Origin: Arctopsyche grandis
Lineage: Eukaryota > Arthropoda > Insecta > Trichoptera > Hydropsychidae
Direction of reading: 5' to 3'
Assembly: GCF_051622035.1 (NCBI RefSeq)
Contig: NC_135367.1
Span: forward strand, 10,142,501-10,206,500
DNA length: 64,000 nucleotides
In this document: piece by piece, positions 43,689 through 57,660 of the stretch
How positions within the stretch are numbered: position 1 is the first letter of the stretch
Layout of the letters: each line of letters begins with the position of its first letter
Position numbers and translations under genes: made by a program
The notes under the pieces: generated by a model
What the model saw: the letters and a program-made list of their open reading frames with translations, nothing else
Database searches by the model: none
Told to the model about the DNA's origin: nothing

Positions 43689-45894
43689 TTGCAAAAATAT
43701 ACAAAGACCTCGCTACCCTCACTAAACCTAACCCAACCTAACCTAACCATCACCGAAATCAAAGAATTCGAGATTGAAAGTTATTCACAAATCGAGCTAA
43801 CCGCACCAAACCTAACCCAACCTAGCCTAACCATCACCGAAATCAAAGAATTTGACATTGCAAAAATATACACAAAAGGTGGTTACCTCACCAAAACTAA
43901 CCCAACCTAACCTAACCATCACCGAAATCAAAGAATTCGACATTTGCAAAAATATACAAAAAACTCGCTACCGTCACCAAACCTAACCCAACCTAACCTA
44001 ACTATAACCGAAATCAAAGAATTCGAGATTGTAAGTTATTCACTAAACGTGCTAACCGCACCAAACCTAACCCAACCTAACCTTACCAAGACCGGAATCA
44101 AAGAATTCCTGTAAGAAAGATTTACACAAAACTAAAAAGCCTCACCAAACCTAGCCCAACCTAACCTAACCATCACCGAAATCAAAGAATTCGACATTGC
44201 AAAAATATACAAAGAACTCGCTACCCTCACTAAACCTAACCCAACCTAACCTAACCATCACCGAAATCAAAGAATTCGACATTGCAAAAATATACAAAGA
44301 ACTCGCTACCCTCACTAAACCTAACCCAACCTAACCTAACCATCACCGAAATCAAAGAATTCGACATTTGCAAAAATATACAAAAAACTCGCTACCCTCA
44401 CCAGACCTAACCCAACCCAACCTAACTATAACCGAAATCAAAGAATTCGAGATTGTAAGTTATTCACTAAACGTGCTAACCGCACCAAACCTAACCCAAC
44501 CTAACCTAAACATCACCGAAATCAAAGAATTCGACATTGCAAAAATATACAAAAAACTCGCTAGCCTCACCAAACCTAACCCAACCTAACCTAACCATCA
44601 CCGAAATCAACGAATTCGACATTGCAAAAATATACACAAAATGTGGTAACCTCACCAAACCTAGCCCAACCTAACCAAAATATCACCGGAATCAAAGAAT
44701 TCGAGATTGTAAGTTATTCACTAAACGTGCTAACCGCACCAAACCTAACCCAACCTAACCTAACCATCTCCGAAATCAAAGAATTCGACATTGCAAAAAT
44801 ATACACAAAAGGTGCTAACCTCACCAAACCTAACCCAACCTAACCTAAGTATCACCGAAATCAAAGAATTCGACATTGCAAAAATATACAAAAAACTCGC
44901 TAACCTCACCAAACCTAACCCAACCTGACCTAACCATCAACAATATCAAATAATTCGACATTGCAAAAATATACAAAGACCTCGCTACCCTCACTAAACC
45001 TAACCCAACCTAACCTAACCATCACCGAAATCAAAGAATTCGAGATTGTAAGTTATTCACAAATCGAGCTAACCGCACCAAACCTAACCCAACCTAGCCT
45101 AACCATCACCGAAATCAAAGAATTTGACATTGCAAAAATATACACAAAAGGTGGTTACCTCACCAAAACTAACCCAACCTAACCTAACCATCACCGAAAT
45201 CAAAGAATTCGACATTTGCAAAAATATACAAAAAACTCGCTACCGTCACCAAACCTAACCCAACCTAACCTAACTATAACCGAAATCAAAGAATTCGAGA
45301 TTGTAAGTTATTCACTAAACGTGCTAACCGCACCAAACCTAACCCAACCTAACCTTACCAAGACCGGAATCAAAGAATTCCTGTAAGAAAGATTTACACA
45401 AAACTAAAAAGCCTCACCAAACCTAGCCCAACCTAACCTAACCATCACCGAAATCAAAGAATTCGACATTGCAAAAATATACAAAGAACTCGCTACCCTC
45501 ACTAAACCTAACCCAACCTAACCTAACCATCACCGAAATCAAAGAATTCGACATTGCAAAAATATACAAAGAACTCGCTACCCTCACTAAACCTAACCCA
45601 ACCTAACCTAACCATCACCGAAATCAAAGAATTCTACATTTGCAAAAATATACAAAAAACTCGCTACCCTCACCAGACCTAACCCAACCCAACCTAACTA
45701 TAACCGAAATCAAAGAATTCGAGATTGTAAGTTATTCACTAAACGTGCTAACCGCACCAAACCTAACCCAACCTAACCTAAACATCACCGAAATCAAAGA
45801 ATTCGACATTGCAAAAATATACAAAAAACTCGCTAGCCTCACCAAACCTAACCCAACCTAACCTAACCATCACCGAAATCAACGAATTCGACAT
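43689..45894. repeat. Higher-order repeat, 1,272-bp period
   Basis: Marked monomers recur 1,272 bp apart (43,689/44,961, 44,368/45,640 and 44,622/45,894), equal to 15 monomers. The copies share rare variants such as ATCAACGAATTC and the KT.. variant AAAGACCTCGC. Confidence 0.8.
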
Positions 45895-46020
45895 TGCAAA
45901 AATATACACAAAATGTGGTAACCTCACCAAACCTAGCCCAACCTAACCAAAATATCACCGAAATCAAAGAATTCGAGATTGTAAGTTATTCACTAAACGT
46001 GCTAACCGCACCAAACCTTA

Positions 46021-49000
46021 CCCAACCTAACCTAACCATCTCCGAAATCAAAGAATTCGACATTGCAAAAATATACACAAAAGGTGCTAACCTCACCAAA
46101 CCTAACCCAACCTAACCTAAGTATCACCGAAATCAAAGAATTCGACATTGCAAAAATATACAAAAAACTCGCTAACCTCACCAAACCTAACCCAACCTGA
46201 CCTAACCATCAACAATATCAAATAATTCGACATTGCAAAAATATACAAAGAACTCGCTACCCTCACTAAACCTAACCCAACCTAACCTAACCATCACCGA
46301 AATCAAAGAATTCGAGATTGTAAGTTATTCACAAATCGTGCTAACCGCACCAAACCTAACCCAACCTAGCCTAACCATCACCGAAATCAAAGAATTTGAC
46401 ATTGCAAAAATACACAAAAAACTCGCTAGTCTCGCCAAACCCAACCCAACCTAACCTAACCATCACCGAAATCAAAGAATTCGAGATTGTAAGTTATTCA
46501 CAAATCGTGCTAACCGCCCCAAACATAACCCAACTAAACCTAACCATCACCTAAATAAAAGAATTTGACATTGCAAAAATATACAAAAACTCGCTAATCT
46601 CACCAAACCTAACCCAACCTAACCTATCCATCACCGAAATCAAAGAATTCGACATTGCAAAAATATACACAAAAGGTGGTTACCTCACCAAAACTAACCC
46701 AACCTAACCTAACTATCACCGAAATCAAAGAATTCGACATTGCAAAAATATACAAAAAACTCGCTAGCCTCACCAAACCTAACCCAACCTAACCTAACCA
46801 TCACCGAAATCAACGAATTCGACATTGCAAAAATATACACAAAATGTGGTAACCTCACCAAACCTAGCCCAACCTAACCAAAATATCACCGGAATCAAAG
46901 AATTCGGGATTGTAAGTTATTCACTAAACGTGCCAACCGCACCAAACCTAACCCAACCTAACCTAACCATCTCCGAAATCAAAGAATTCGATATTGCAAA
47001 AATATACACAAAAGGTGCTAACCTCACCAAACCTAACCCAACCTAACCTAAGTATCACCGAAATCAAAGAATTCGACATTGCAAAAATATACAAAAAACT
47101 CGCTAACCTCACCAAACCTAACCCAACCTGACCTAACCATCAACAATATCAAATAATTCGACATTGCAAAAATATACAAAGAACTCGCTACCCTCACTAA
47201 ACCTAACCCAACCTAACCTAACCATCACCGAAATCAAAGAATTCGAGATTGTAAGTTATTCACAAATCGTGCTAACCGCACCAAACCTAACCCAACCTAG
47301 CCTAACCATCACCGAAATCAAAGAATTTGACATTGCAAAAATACACAAAAAACTCGCTAGTCTCGCCAAACCCAACCCAACCTAACCTAACCATCACCGA
47401 AATCAAAGAATTCGAGATTGTAAGTTATTAACAAATCGTGCTAACCGCCCCAAACCTAACCCAACTAAACCTAACCATCACCTAAATAAAAGAATTTGAC
47501 ATTGCAAAAATATACAAAAACTCGCTAATCTCACCAAACCTAACCCAACCTAACCTATCCATCACCGAAATCAAAGAATTCGACATTGCAAAAATATACA
47601 CAAAAGGTGGTTACCTCACCAAAACTAACCCAACCTAACCTAACTATCACCGAAATCAAAGAATTCGACATTGCAAAAATATACAAAAAACTCGCTAGCC
47701 TCACCAAACCTAACCCAACCTAACCTAACCATCACCGAAATCAACGAATTCGACATTGCAAAAATATACACAAAATGTGGTAACCTCACCAAACCTAGCC
47801 CAACCTAACCAAAATATCACCGGAATCAAAGAATTCGGGATTGTAAGTTATTCACTAAACGTGCCAACCGCACCAAACCTAACCCAACCTAACCTAACCA
47901 TCTCCGAAATCAAAGAATTCGATATTGCAAAAATATACACAAAAGGTGCTAACCTCACCAAACCTAACCCAACCTAACCTAAGTATCACCGAAATCAAAG
48001 AATTCGACATTGCAAAAATATACAAAAAACTCGCTAACCTCACCAAACCTAACCCAACCTGACCTAACCATCAACAATATCAAATAATTCGACATTGCAA
48101 AAATATACAAAGACCTCGCTACCCTCACTAAACCTAACCCAACCTAACCTAACCATCACCGAAATCAAAGAATTCGAGATGGTTAGTTATTCACAAATCG
48201 TGCTAACCGCACCAAACCTAACCCAACCTAGCCTAACCATCACCGAAATCAAAGAATTTGACATTGCAAAAATACACAAAAAACTCGCTAGTCTCGCCAA
48301 ACCCAACCCAACCTAACCTAACCATCACCGAAATCAAAGAATTCGAGATTGTAAGTTATTCACAAATCGTGCTAACCGCCCTAAACCTAACCCAACTAAA
48401 CCTAACCATCACCTAAATAAAAGAATTTGACATTGCAAAAATATACAAAAACTCGCTAATCTCACCAAACCTAACCCAAACTAACCTATCCATCACCGAA
48501 ATCAAAGAATTCGACATTGCAAAAATATACACAAAAGGTGGTTACCTCACCAAAACTAACCCAACCTAACCTAACTATCACCGAAATCAAAGAATTCGAC
48601 ATTGCAAAAATATACAAAAAACTCGCTAGCCTCACCAAACCTAACACAACCTAACCTAACCATCACCGAAATCAAAGAAATCGAGATTGTAAGTTATTCA
48701 CAAAACTCGCTAACCTCACCAAACCTAACCCAACCTAACCTTACCAAGACCGGAATCAAAGAATTCCTGTAAGAAAGATTTACACAAAACTAAAAAGCCT
48801 CACCAAACCTAGCCCAACCTAACCTAACCATCACCGAAATCAAAGAATTCGACATTGCAAAAATATACACAAAATGTGGTAACCTCACCAAACCTAGCCC
48901 AACCTAACCAAAATATCACCGGAATCAAAGAATTCGGGATTGTAAGTTATTCACTAAACGTGCCAACCGCACCAAACCTAACCCAACCTAACCTAACCAT

Positions 49001-52000
49001 CTCCGAAATCAAAGAATTCGATATTGCAAAAATATACACAAAAGGTGCTAACCTCACCAAACCTAACCCAACCTAACCTAAGTATCACCGAAATCAAAGA
49101 ATTCGACATTGCAAAAATATACAAAAAACTCGCTAACCTCACCAAACCTAACCCAACCTAACCTAACTATAACCGAAATCAAAGAATTCGAGATTGTAAG
49201 TTATTCACTAAACGTGCTAACCGCACCAAACCTAACCCAACCTAACCTTACCAAGACCGGAATGAAAGAATTCCTGTAAGAAAGATTTACACAAAACTAA
49301 AAAGCCTCACCAAACCTAGCCCAACCTAACCTAACCATCACCGAAATCAAAGAATTCGACATTGCAAAAATATACAAAGAACTCGCTACCCTCACTAAAC
49401 CTAACCCAACCTAACCTAACCATCACCGAAATCAAAGAATTCGACATTGCAAAAATATACAAAGAACTCGCTACCCTCACTAAACCTAACCCAACCTAAC
49501 CTAACCATCACCGAAATCAAAGAATTCGAGATTGTAAGTTATTCACAAATCGTGCTAACCGCACCAAACCTAACCCAACCTAACCTAACCATCACCGAAA
49601 TCAAAGAATTCGACATTTGCAAAAATATACAAAAAACTCGCTACCCTCACCAGACCTAACCCAACCCTACCTAACTATAACCGAAATCAAAGAATTCGAG
49701 ATTGTAAGTTATTCACTAAACGTGCTAACCGCACCAAACCTAACCCAACCTAACCTAAACATCACCGAAATCAAAGAATTCGACATTGCAAAAATATACA
49801 AAAAACTCGCTAGCCTCACCAAACCTAACCCAACCTAACCTAACCATCACCGAAATCAACGAATTCGACATTGCAAAAATATACACAAAATGTGGTAACC
49901 TCACCAAACCTAGCCCAACCTAACCAAAATATCACCGAAATCAAAGAATTCGAGATTGTAAGTTATTCACTAAACGTGCTAACCGCACCAAACCTAACCC
50001 AACCTAACCTAACCATCTCCGAAATCAAAGAATTCGACATTGCAAAAATATACACAAAAGGTGCTAACCTCACCAAACCTAACCCAACCTAACCTAAGTA
50101 TCACCGAAATCAAAGAATTCGACATTGCAAAAATATACAAAAAACTCGCTAACCTCACCAAACCTAACCCAACCTGACCTAACCATCAACAATATCAAAT
50201 AATTCGACATTGCAAAAATATACAAAGAACTCGCTACCCTCACTAAACCTAACCCAACCTAACCTAACCATCACCGAAATCAAAGAATTCGAGATTGTAA
50301 GTTATTCACAAATCGTGCTAACCGCACCAAACCTAACCCAACCTAGCCTAACCATCACCGAAATCAAAGAATTTGACATTGCAAAAATACACAAAAAACT
50401 CGCTAGTCTCGCCAAACCCAACCCAACCTAACCTAACCATCACCGAAATCAAAGAATTCGAGATTGTAAGTTATTCACAAATCGTGCTAACCGCCCCAAA
50501 CCTAACCCAACTAAACCTAACCATCACCTAAATAAAAGAATCTGACATTGCAAAAATATACAAAAACTCGCTAATCTCACCAAACCTAACCCAACCTAAC
50601 CTATCCGTCACCGAAATCAAAGAATTCGACATTGCAAAAATATACACAAAAGGTGGTTACCTCACCAAAACTAACCCAACCTAACCTAACTATCACCGAA
50701 ATCAAAGAATTCGACATTGCAAAAATATACAAAAAACTCGCTAGCCTCACCAAACCTAACCCAACCTAACCTAACCATCACCGAAATCAACGAATTCGAC
50801 ATTGCAAAAATATACACAAAATGTGGTAACCTCACCAAACCTAGCCCAACCTAACCAAAATATCACCGGAATCAAAGAATTCGGGATTGTAAGTTATTCA
50901 ATAAACGTGCCAACCGCACCAAACCTAACCCAACCTAACCTAACCATCTCCGAAATCAAAGAATTCGATATTGCAAAAATATACACAAAAGGTGCTAACC
51001 TCACCAAACCTAACCCAACCTAACCTAAGTATCACCGAAATCAAAGAATTCGACATTGCAAAAATATACAAAAAACTCGCTTACCTCACCAAACCTAACC
51101 CAACCTGACCTAACCATCAACAATATCAAATAATTCGACATTGCAAAAATATACAAAGACCTCGCTACCCTCACTAAACCTAACCCAACCTAACCTAACC
51201 ATCACCGAAATCAAAGAATTCGAGATTGTTAGTTATTCACAAATCGTGCTAACCGCACCAAACCTAACCCAACCTAGCCTAACCATTACCGAAATCAAAG
51301 AATTTGACATTGCAAAAATACACAAAAAACTCGCTAGTCTCGCCAAACCCAACCCAACCTAACCTAACCATCACCGAAATCAAAGAATTCGAGATTGTAA
51401 GTTATTCACAAATCGTGCTAACCGCCCTAAACCTAACCCAACTAAACCTAACCATCACCTAAATAAAAGAATTTGACATTGCAAAAATATACAAAAACTC
51501 GCTAATCTCACCAAACCTAACCCAAACTAACCTATCCATCACCGAAATCAAAGAATTCGACATTGCAAAAATATACACAAAAGGTGGTTACCTCACCAAA
51601 ACTAACCCAACCTAACCTAACTATCACCGAAATCAAAGAATTCGACATTGCAAAAATATACAAAAAACTCGCTAGCCTCACCAAACCTAACACAACCTAA
51701 CCTAACCATCACCGAAAACAAAGAAATCGAGATTGTAAGTTATTCACAAAACTCGCTAACCTCACCAAACCTAACCCAACCTAACCTTACCAAGACCGGA
51801 ATCAAAGAATTCCTGTAAGAAAGATTTACACAAAACTAAAAAGCCTCACCAAACCTAGCCCAACCTAACCTAACCATCACCGAAATCAAAGAATTCGACA
51901 TTGCAAAAATATACAAAGAACTCGCTACCCTCACTAAACCTAACCCAACCTAACCTAACCATCACCGAAATCAAAGAATTCGAGATTGTAAGTTATTCAC

Positions 52001-53372
52001 AAATCGTGCTAACCGCCCCAAACCTAACCCAACTAAACCTAACCATCACCTAAATAAAAGAATTCGACATTGCAAAAATATACACAAAAGGTGGTTACCT
52101 CACCAAAACTAACCCAACCTAACCTAACCATCACCGAAATCAAAGAATTCGACATTTGCAAAAATATACAAAAAACTCGCTACCGTCACCAAACCTAACC
52201 CAACCTAACCTAACTATAACCGAAATCAAAGAATTCGAGATTGTAAGTTATTCACTAAACGTGCTAACCGCACCAAACCTAACCCAACCTAACCTTACCA
52301 AGACCGGAATCAAAGAATTCCTGTAAGAAAGATTTACACAAAACTAAAAAGCCTCACCAAACCTAGCCCAACCTAACCTAACCATCACCGAAATCAAAGA
52401 ATTCGACATTGCAAAAATATACAAAGAACTCGCTACCCTCACTAAACCTAACCCAACCTAACCTAACCATCACCGAAATCAAAGAATTCGACATTGCAAA
52501 AATATACAAAGAACTCGCTACCCTCACTAAACCTAACCCAACCTAACCTAACCATCACCGAAATCAAAGAATTCGAGATTGTAAGTTATTCATAAATCGT
52601 GCTAACCGCACCAAACCTAACCCAACCTAACCTAACCATCACCGAAATCAAAGAATTCGACATTTGCAAAAATATACAAAAAACTCGCTACCCTCACCAG
52701 ACCTAACCCAACCCAACCTAACTATAACCGAAATCAAAGAATTCGAGATTGTAAGTTATTCACTAAACGTGCTAACCGCACCAAACCTAACCCAACCTAA
52801 CCTAAACATCACCGAAATCAAAGAATTCGACATTGCAAAAATATACAAAAAACTCGCTAGCCTCACCAAACCTAACCCAACCTAACCTAACCATCACCGA
52901 AATCAACGAATTCGACATTGCAAAAATATACACAAAATGTGGTAACCTCACCAAACCTAGCCCAACCTAACCAAAATATCACCGAAATCAAAGAATTCGA
53001 GATTGTAAGTTATTCACTAAACGTGCTAACCGCACCAAACCTAACCCAACCTAACCTAACCATCTCCGAAATCAAAGAATTCGACATTGCAAAAATATAC
53101 ACAAAAGGTGCTAACCTCACCAAACCTAACCCAACCTAACCTAAGTATCACCGAAATCAAAGAATTCGACATTGCAAAAATATACAAAAAACTCGCTAAC
53201 CTCACCAAACCTAACCCAACCTGACCTAACCATCAACAATATCAAATAATTCGACATTGCAAAAATATACAAAGAACTCGCTACCCTCACTAAACCTAAC
53301 CCAACCTAACCTAACCATCACCGAAATCAAAGAATTCGAGATTGTAAGTTATTCACAAATCGTGCTAACCGC
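46021..53372. repeat. First copy of a 7.35-kb satellite block (partner 55,923)
   Basis: Matches 55,923-63,274 at a constant offset of 9,902 bp. Shared private variants include AGAATCTGACATTG (50,538/60,440), TATCCGTCACC (50,603/60,505), GAAAACAAAGAAATCG (51,715/61,617) and TTCATAAATCG (52,590/62,492). One difference I noticed is CCTAACCATC at 47,470 versus CCTAAGCATC at 57,372. Contains three 931-bp (11-monomer) units at its left end. Confidence 0.85.
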
Positions 53373-56300
53373 CCCAAACCTTACCCAACTAAACCTTACC
53401 ATCACCTAAATAAAAGAATTTGACATTGCAAAAATATACAAAAACTCGCTAATCTCCCCAAACCTAACCCAACCTAACCTATCCATCACCGAAATCAAAG
53501 AATTCGACATTGCAAAAATATACACAAAAGGTGGTTACCTCACCAAAACTAACCCAACCTAACCTAACCATCTCCGAAATCAAAGAATTCGACATTGCAA
53601 AAATATACACAAAAGGTGCTAACCTCACCAAACCTAACCCAACCTAACCTAAGTATCACCGAAATCAAAGAATTCGACATTGCAAAAATATACAAAAAAC
53701 TCGCTAACCTCACCAAACCTAACCCAACCTGACCTAACCATCAACAATATCAAATAATTCGACATTGCAAAAATATACAAAGAACTCGCTACCCTCACTA
53801 AACCTAACCCAACCTAACCTAACCATCACCGAAATCAAAGAATTCGAGATTGTAAGTTATTCACAAATCGTGCTAACCGCACCAAACCTAACCCAACCTA
53901 GCCTAACCATCACCGAAATCAAAGAATTTGACATTGCAAAAATACACAAAAAACTCGCTAGTCTCGCCAAACCCAACCCAACCTAACCTAACCATCACCG
54001 AAATCAAAGAATTCGAGATTGTAAGTTATTCACAAATCGTGCTAACCGCCCCAAACCTAACCCAACTAAACCTAACCATCACCTAAATAAAAGAATTTGA
54101 CATTGCAAAAATATACAAAAACTCGCTAATCTCACCAAACCTAACCCAACCTAACCTATCCATCACCGAAATCAAAGAATTCGACATTGCAAAAATATAC
54201 ACAAAAGGTGGTTACCTCACCAAAACTAACCCAACCTAACCTAACTATCACCGAAATCAAAGAATTCGACATTGCAAAAATATACAAAAAACTCGCTAGC
54301 CTCACCAAACCTAACCCAACCTAACCTAACCATCACCGAAATCAACGAATTCGACATTGCAAAAATATACACAAAATGTGGTAACCTCACCAAACCTAGC
54401 CCAACCTAACCAAAATATCACCGGAATCAAAGAATTCGGGATTGTAAGTTATTCACTAAACGTGCCAACCGCACCAAACCTAACCCAACCTAACCTAACC
54501 ATCTCCGAAATCAAAGAATTCGATATTGCAAAAATATACACAAAAGGTGCTAACCTCACCAAACCTAACCCAACCTAACCTAAGTATCACCGAAATCAAA
54601 GAATTCGACATTGCAAAAATATACAAAAAACTCGCTAACCTCACCAAACCTAACCCAACCTGACCTAACCATCAACAATATCAAATAATTCGACATTGCA
54701 AAAATATACAAAGAACTCGCTACCCTCACTAAACCTAACCCAACCTAACCTAACCATCACCGAAATCAAAGAATTCGAGATTGTAAGTTATTCACAAATC
54801 GTGCTAACCGCACCAAACCTAACCCAACCTAGCCTAACCATCACCGAAATCAAAGAATTTGACATTGCAAAAATACACAAAAAACTCGCTAGTCTCGCCA
54901 AACCCAACCCAACCTAACCTAACCATCACCGAAATCAAAGAATTCGAGATTGTAAGTTATTAACAAATCGTGCTAACCGCCCCAAACCTAACCCAACTAA
55001 ACCTAAGCATCACCTAAATAAAAGAATTTGACATTGCAAAAATATACAAAAACTCGCTAATCTCACCAAACCTAACCCAACCTAACCTATCCATCACCGA
55101 AATCAAAGAATTCGACATTGCAAAAATATACACAAAAGGTGGTTACCTCACCAAAACTAACCCAACCTAACCTAACTATCACCGAAATCAAAGAATTCGA
55201 CATTGCAAAAATATACAAAAAACTCGCTAGCCTCACCAAACCTAACCCAACCTAACCTAACCATCACCGAAATCAACGAATTCGACATTGCAAAAATATA
55301 CACAAAATGTGGTAACCTCACCAAACCTAGCCCAACCTAACCAAAATATCACCGAAATCAAAGAATTCGAGATTGTAAGTTATTCACTAAACGTGCTAAC
55401 CGCACCAAACCTAACCCAACCTAACCTAACCATCTCCGAAATCAAAGAATTCGACATTGCAAAAATATACACAAAAGGTGCTAACCTCACCAAACCTAAC
55501 CCAACCTAACCTAAGTATCACCGAAATCAAAGAATTCGACATTGCAAAAATATACAAAAAACTCGCTAACCTCACCAAACCTAACCCAACCTGACCTAAC
55601 CATCAACAATATCAAATAATTCGACATTGCAAAAATATACAAAGAACTCGCTACCCTCACTAAACCTAACCCAACCTAACCTAACCATCACCGAAATCAA
55701 AGAATTCGAGATTGTAAGTTATTCACAAATCGTGCTAACCGCCCCAAACCTTACCCAACTAAACCTTACCATCACCTAAATAAAAGAATTTGACATTGCA
55801 AAAATATACAAAAACTCGCTAATCTCCCCAAACCTAACCCAACCTAACCTATCCATCACCGAAATCAAAGAATTCGACATTGCAAAAATATACACAAAAG
55901 GTGGTTACCTCACCAAAACTAACCCAACCTAACCTAACCATCTCCGAAATCAAAGAATTCGACATTGCAAAAATATACACAAAAGGTGCTAACCTCACCA
56001 AACCTAACCCAACCTAACCTAAGTATCACCGAAATCAAAGAATTCGACATTGCAAAAATATACAAAAAACTCGCTAACCTCACCAAACCTAACCCAACCT
56101 GACCTAACCATCAACAATATCAAATAATTCGACATTGCAAAAATATACAAAGAACTCGCTACCCTCACTAAACCTAACCCAACCTAACCTAACCATCACC
56201 GAAATCAAAGAATTCGAGATTGTAAGTTATTCACAAATCGTGCTAACCGCACCAAACCTAACCCAACCTAGCCTAACCATCACCGAAATCAAAGAATTTG

Positions 56301-57660
56301 ACATTGCAAAAATACACAAAAAACTCGCTAGTCTCGCCAAACCCAACCCAACCTAACCTAACCATCACCGAAATCAAAGAATTCGAGATTGTAAGTTATT
56401 CACAAATCGTGCTAACCGCCCCAAACCTAACCCAACTAAACCTAACCATCACCTAAATAAAAGAATTTGACATTGCAAAAATATACAAAAACTCGCTAAT
56501 CTCACCAAACCTAACCCAACCTAACCTATCCATCACCGAAATCAAAGAATTCGACATTGCAAAAATATACACAAAAGGTGGTTACCTCACCAAAACTAAC
56601 CCAACCTAACCTAACTATCACCGAAATCAAAGAATTCGACATTGCAAAAATATACAAAAAACTCGCTAGCCTCACCAAACCTAACCCAACCTAACCTAAC
56701 CATCACCGAAATCAACGAATTCGACATTGCAAAAATATACACAAAATGTGGTAACCTCACCAAACCTAGCCCAACCTAACCAAAATATCACCGGAATCAA
56801 AGAATTCGGGATTGTAAGTTATTCACTAAACGTGCCAACCGCACCAAACCTAACCCAACCTAACCTAACCATCTCCGAAATCAAAGAATTCGATATTGCA
56901 AAAATATACACAAAAGGTGCTAACCTCACCAAACCTAACCCAACCTAACCTAAGTATCACCGAAATCAAAGAATTCGACATTGCAAAAATATACAAAAAA
57001 CTCGCTAACCTCACCAAACCTAACCCAACCTGACCTAACCATCAACAATATCAAATAATTCGACATTGCAAAAATATACAAAGAACTCGCTACCCTCACT
57101 AAACCTAACCCAACCTAACCTAACCATCACCGAAATCAAAGAATTCGAGATTGTAAGTTATTCACAAATCGTGCTAACCGCACCAAACCTAACCCAACCT
57201 AGCCTAACCATCACCGAAATCAAAGAATTTGACATTGCAAAAATACACAAAAAACTCGCTAGTCTCGCCAAACCCAACCCAACCTAACCTAACCATCACC
57301 GAAATCAAAGAATTCGAGATTGTAAGTTATTAACAAATCGTGCTAACCGCCCCAAACCTAACCCAACTAAACCTAAGCATCACCTAAATAAAAGAATTTG
57401 ACATTGCAAAAATATACAAAAACTCGCTAATCTCACCAAACCTAACCCAACCTAACCTATCCATCACCGAAATCAAAGAATTCGACATTGCAAAAATATA
57501 CACAAAAGGTGGTTACCTCACCAAAACTAACCCAACCTAACCTAACTATCACCGAAATCAAAGAATTCGACATTGCAAAAATATACAAAAAACTCGCTAG
57601 CCTCACCAAACCTAACCCAACCTAACCTAACCATCACCGAAATCAACGAATTCGACATTG
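52918..57660. repeat. 2,370-bp tandem duplication inside the satellite
   Basis: Monomer markers recur 2,370 bp apart (52,918/55,288, 53,765/56,135, 54,357/56,727 and 54,696/57,066), equal to 28 monomers. The pattern breaks after about 55,320/57,690, where the E/E and G/G variant types diverge, giving the approximate end of the unit. Confidence 0.8.
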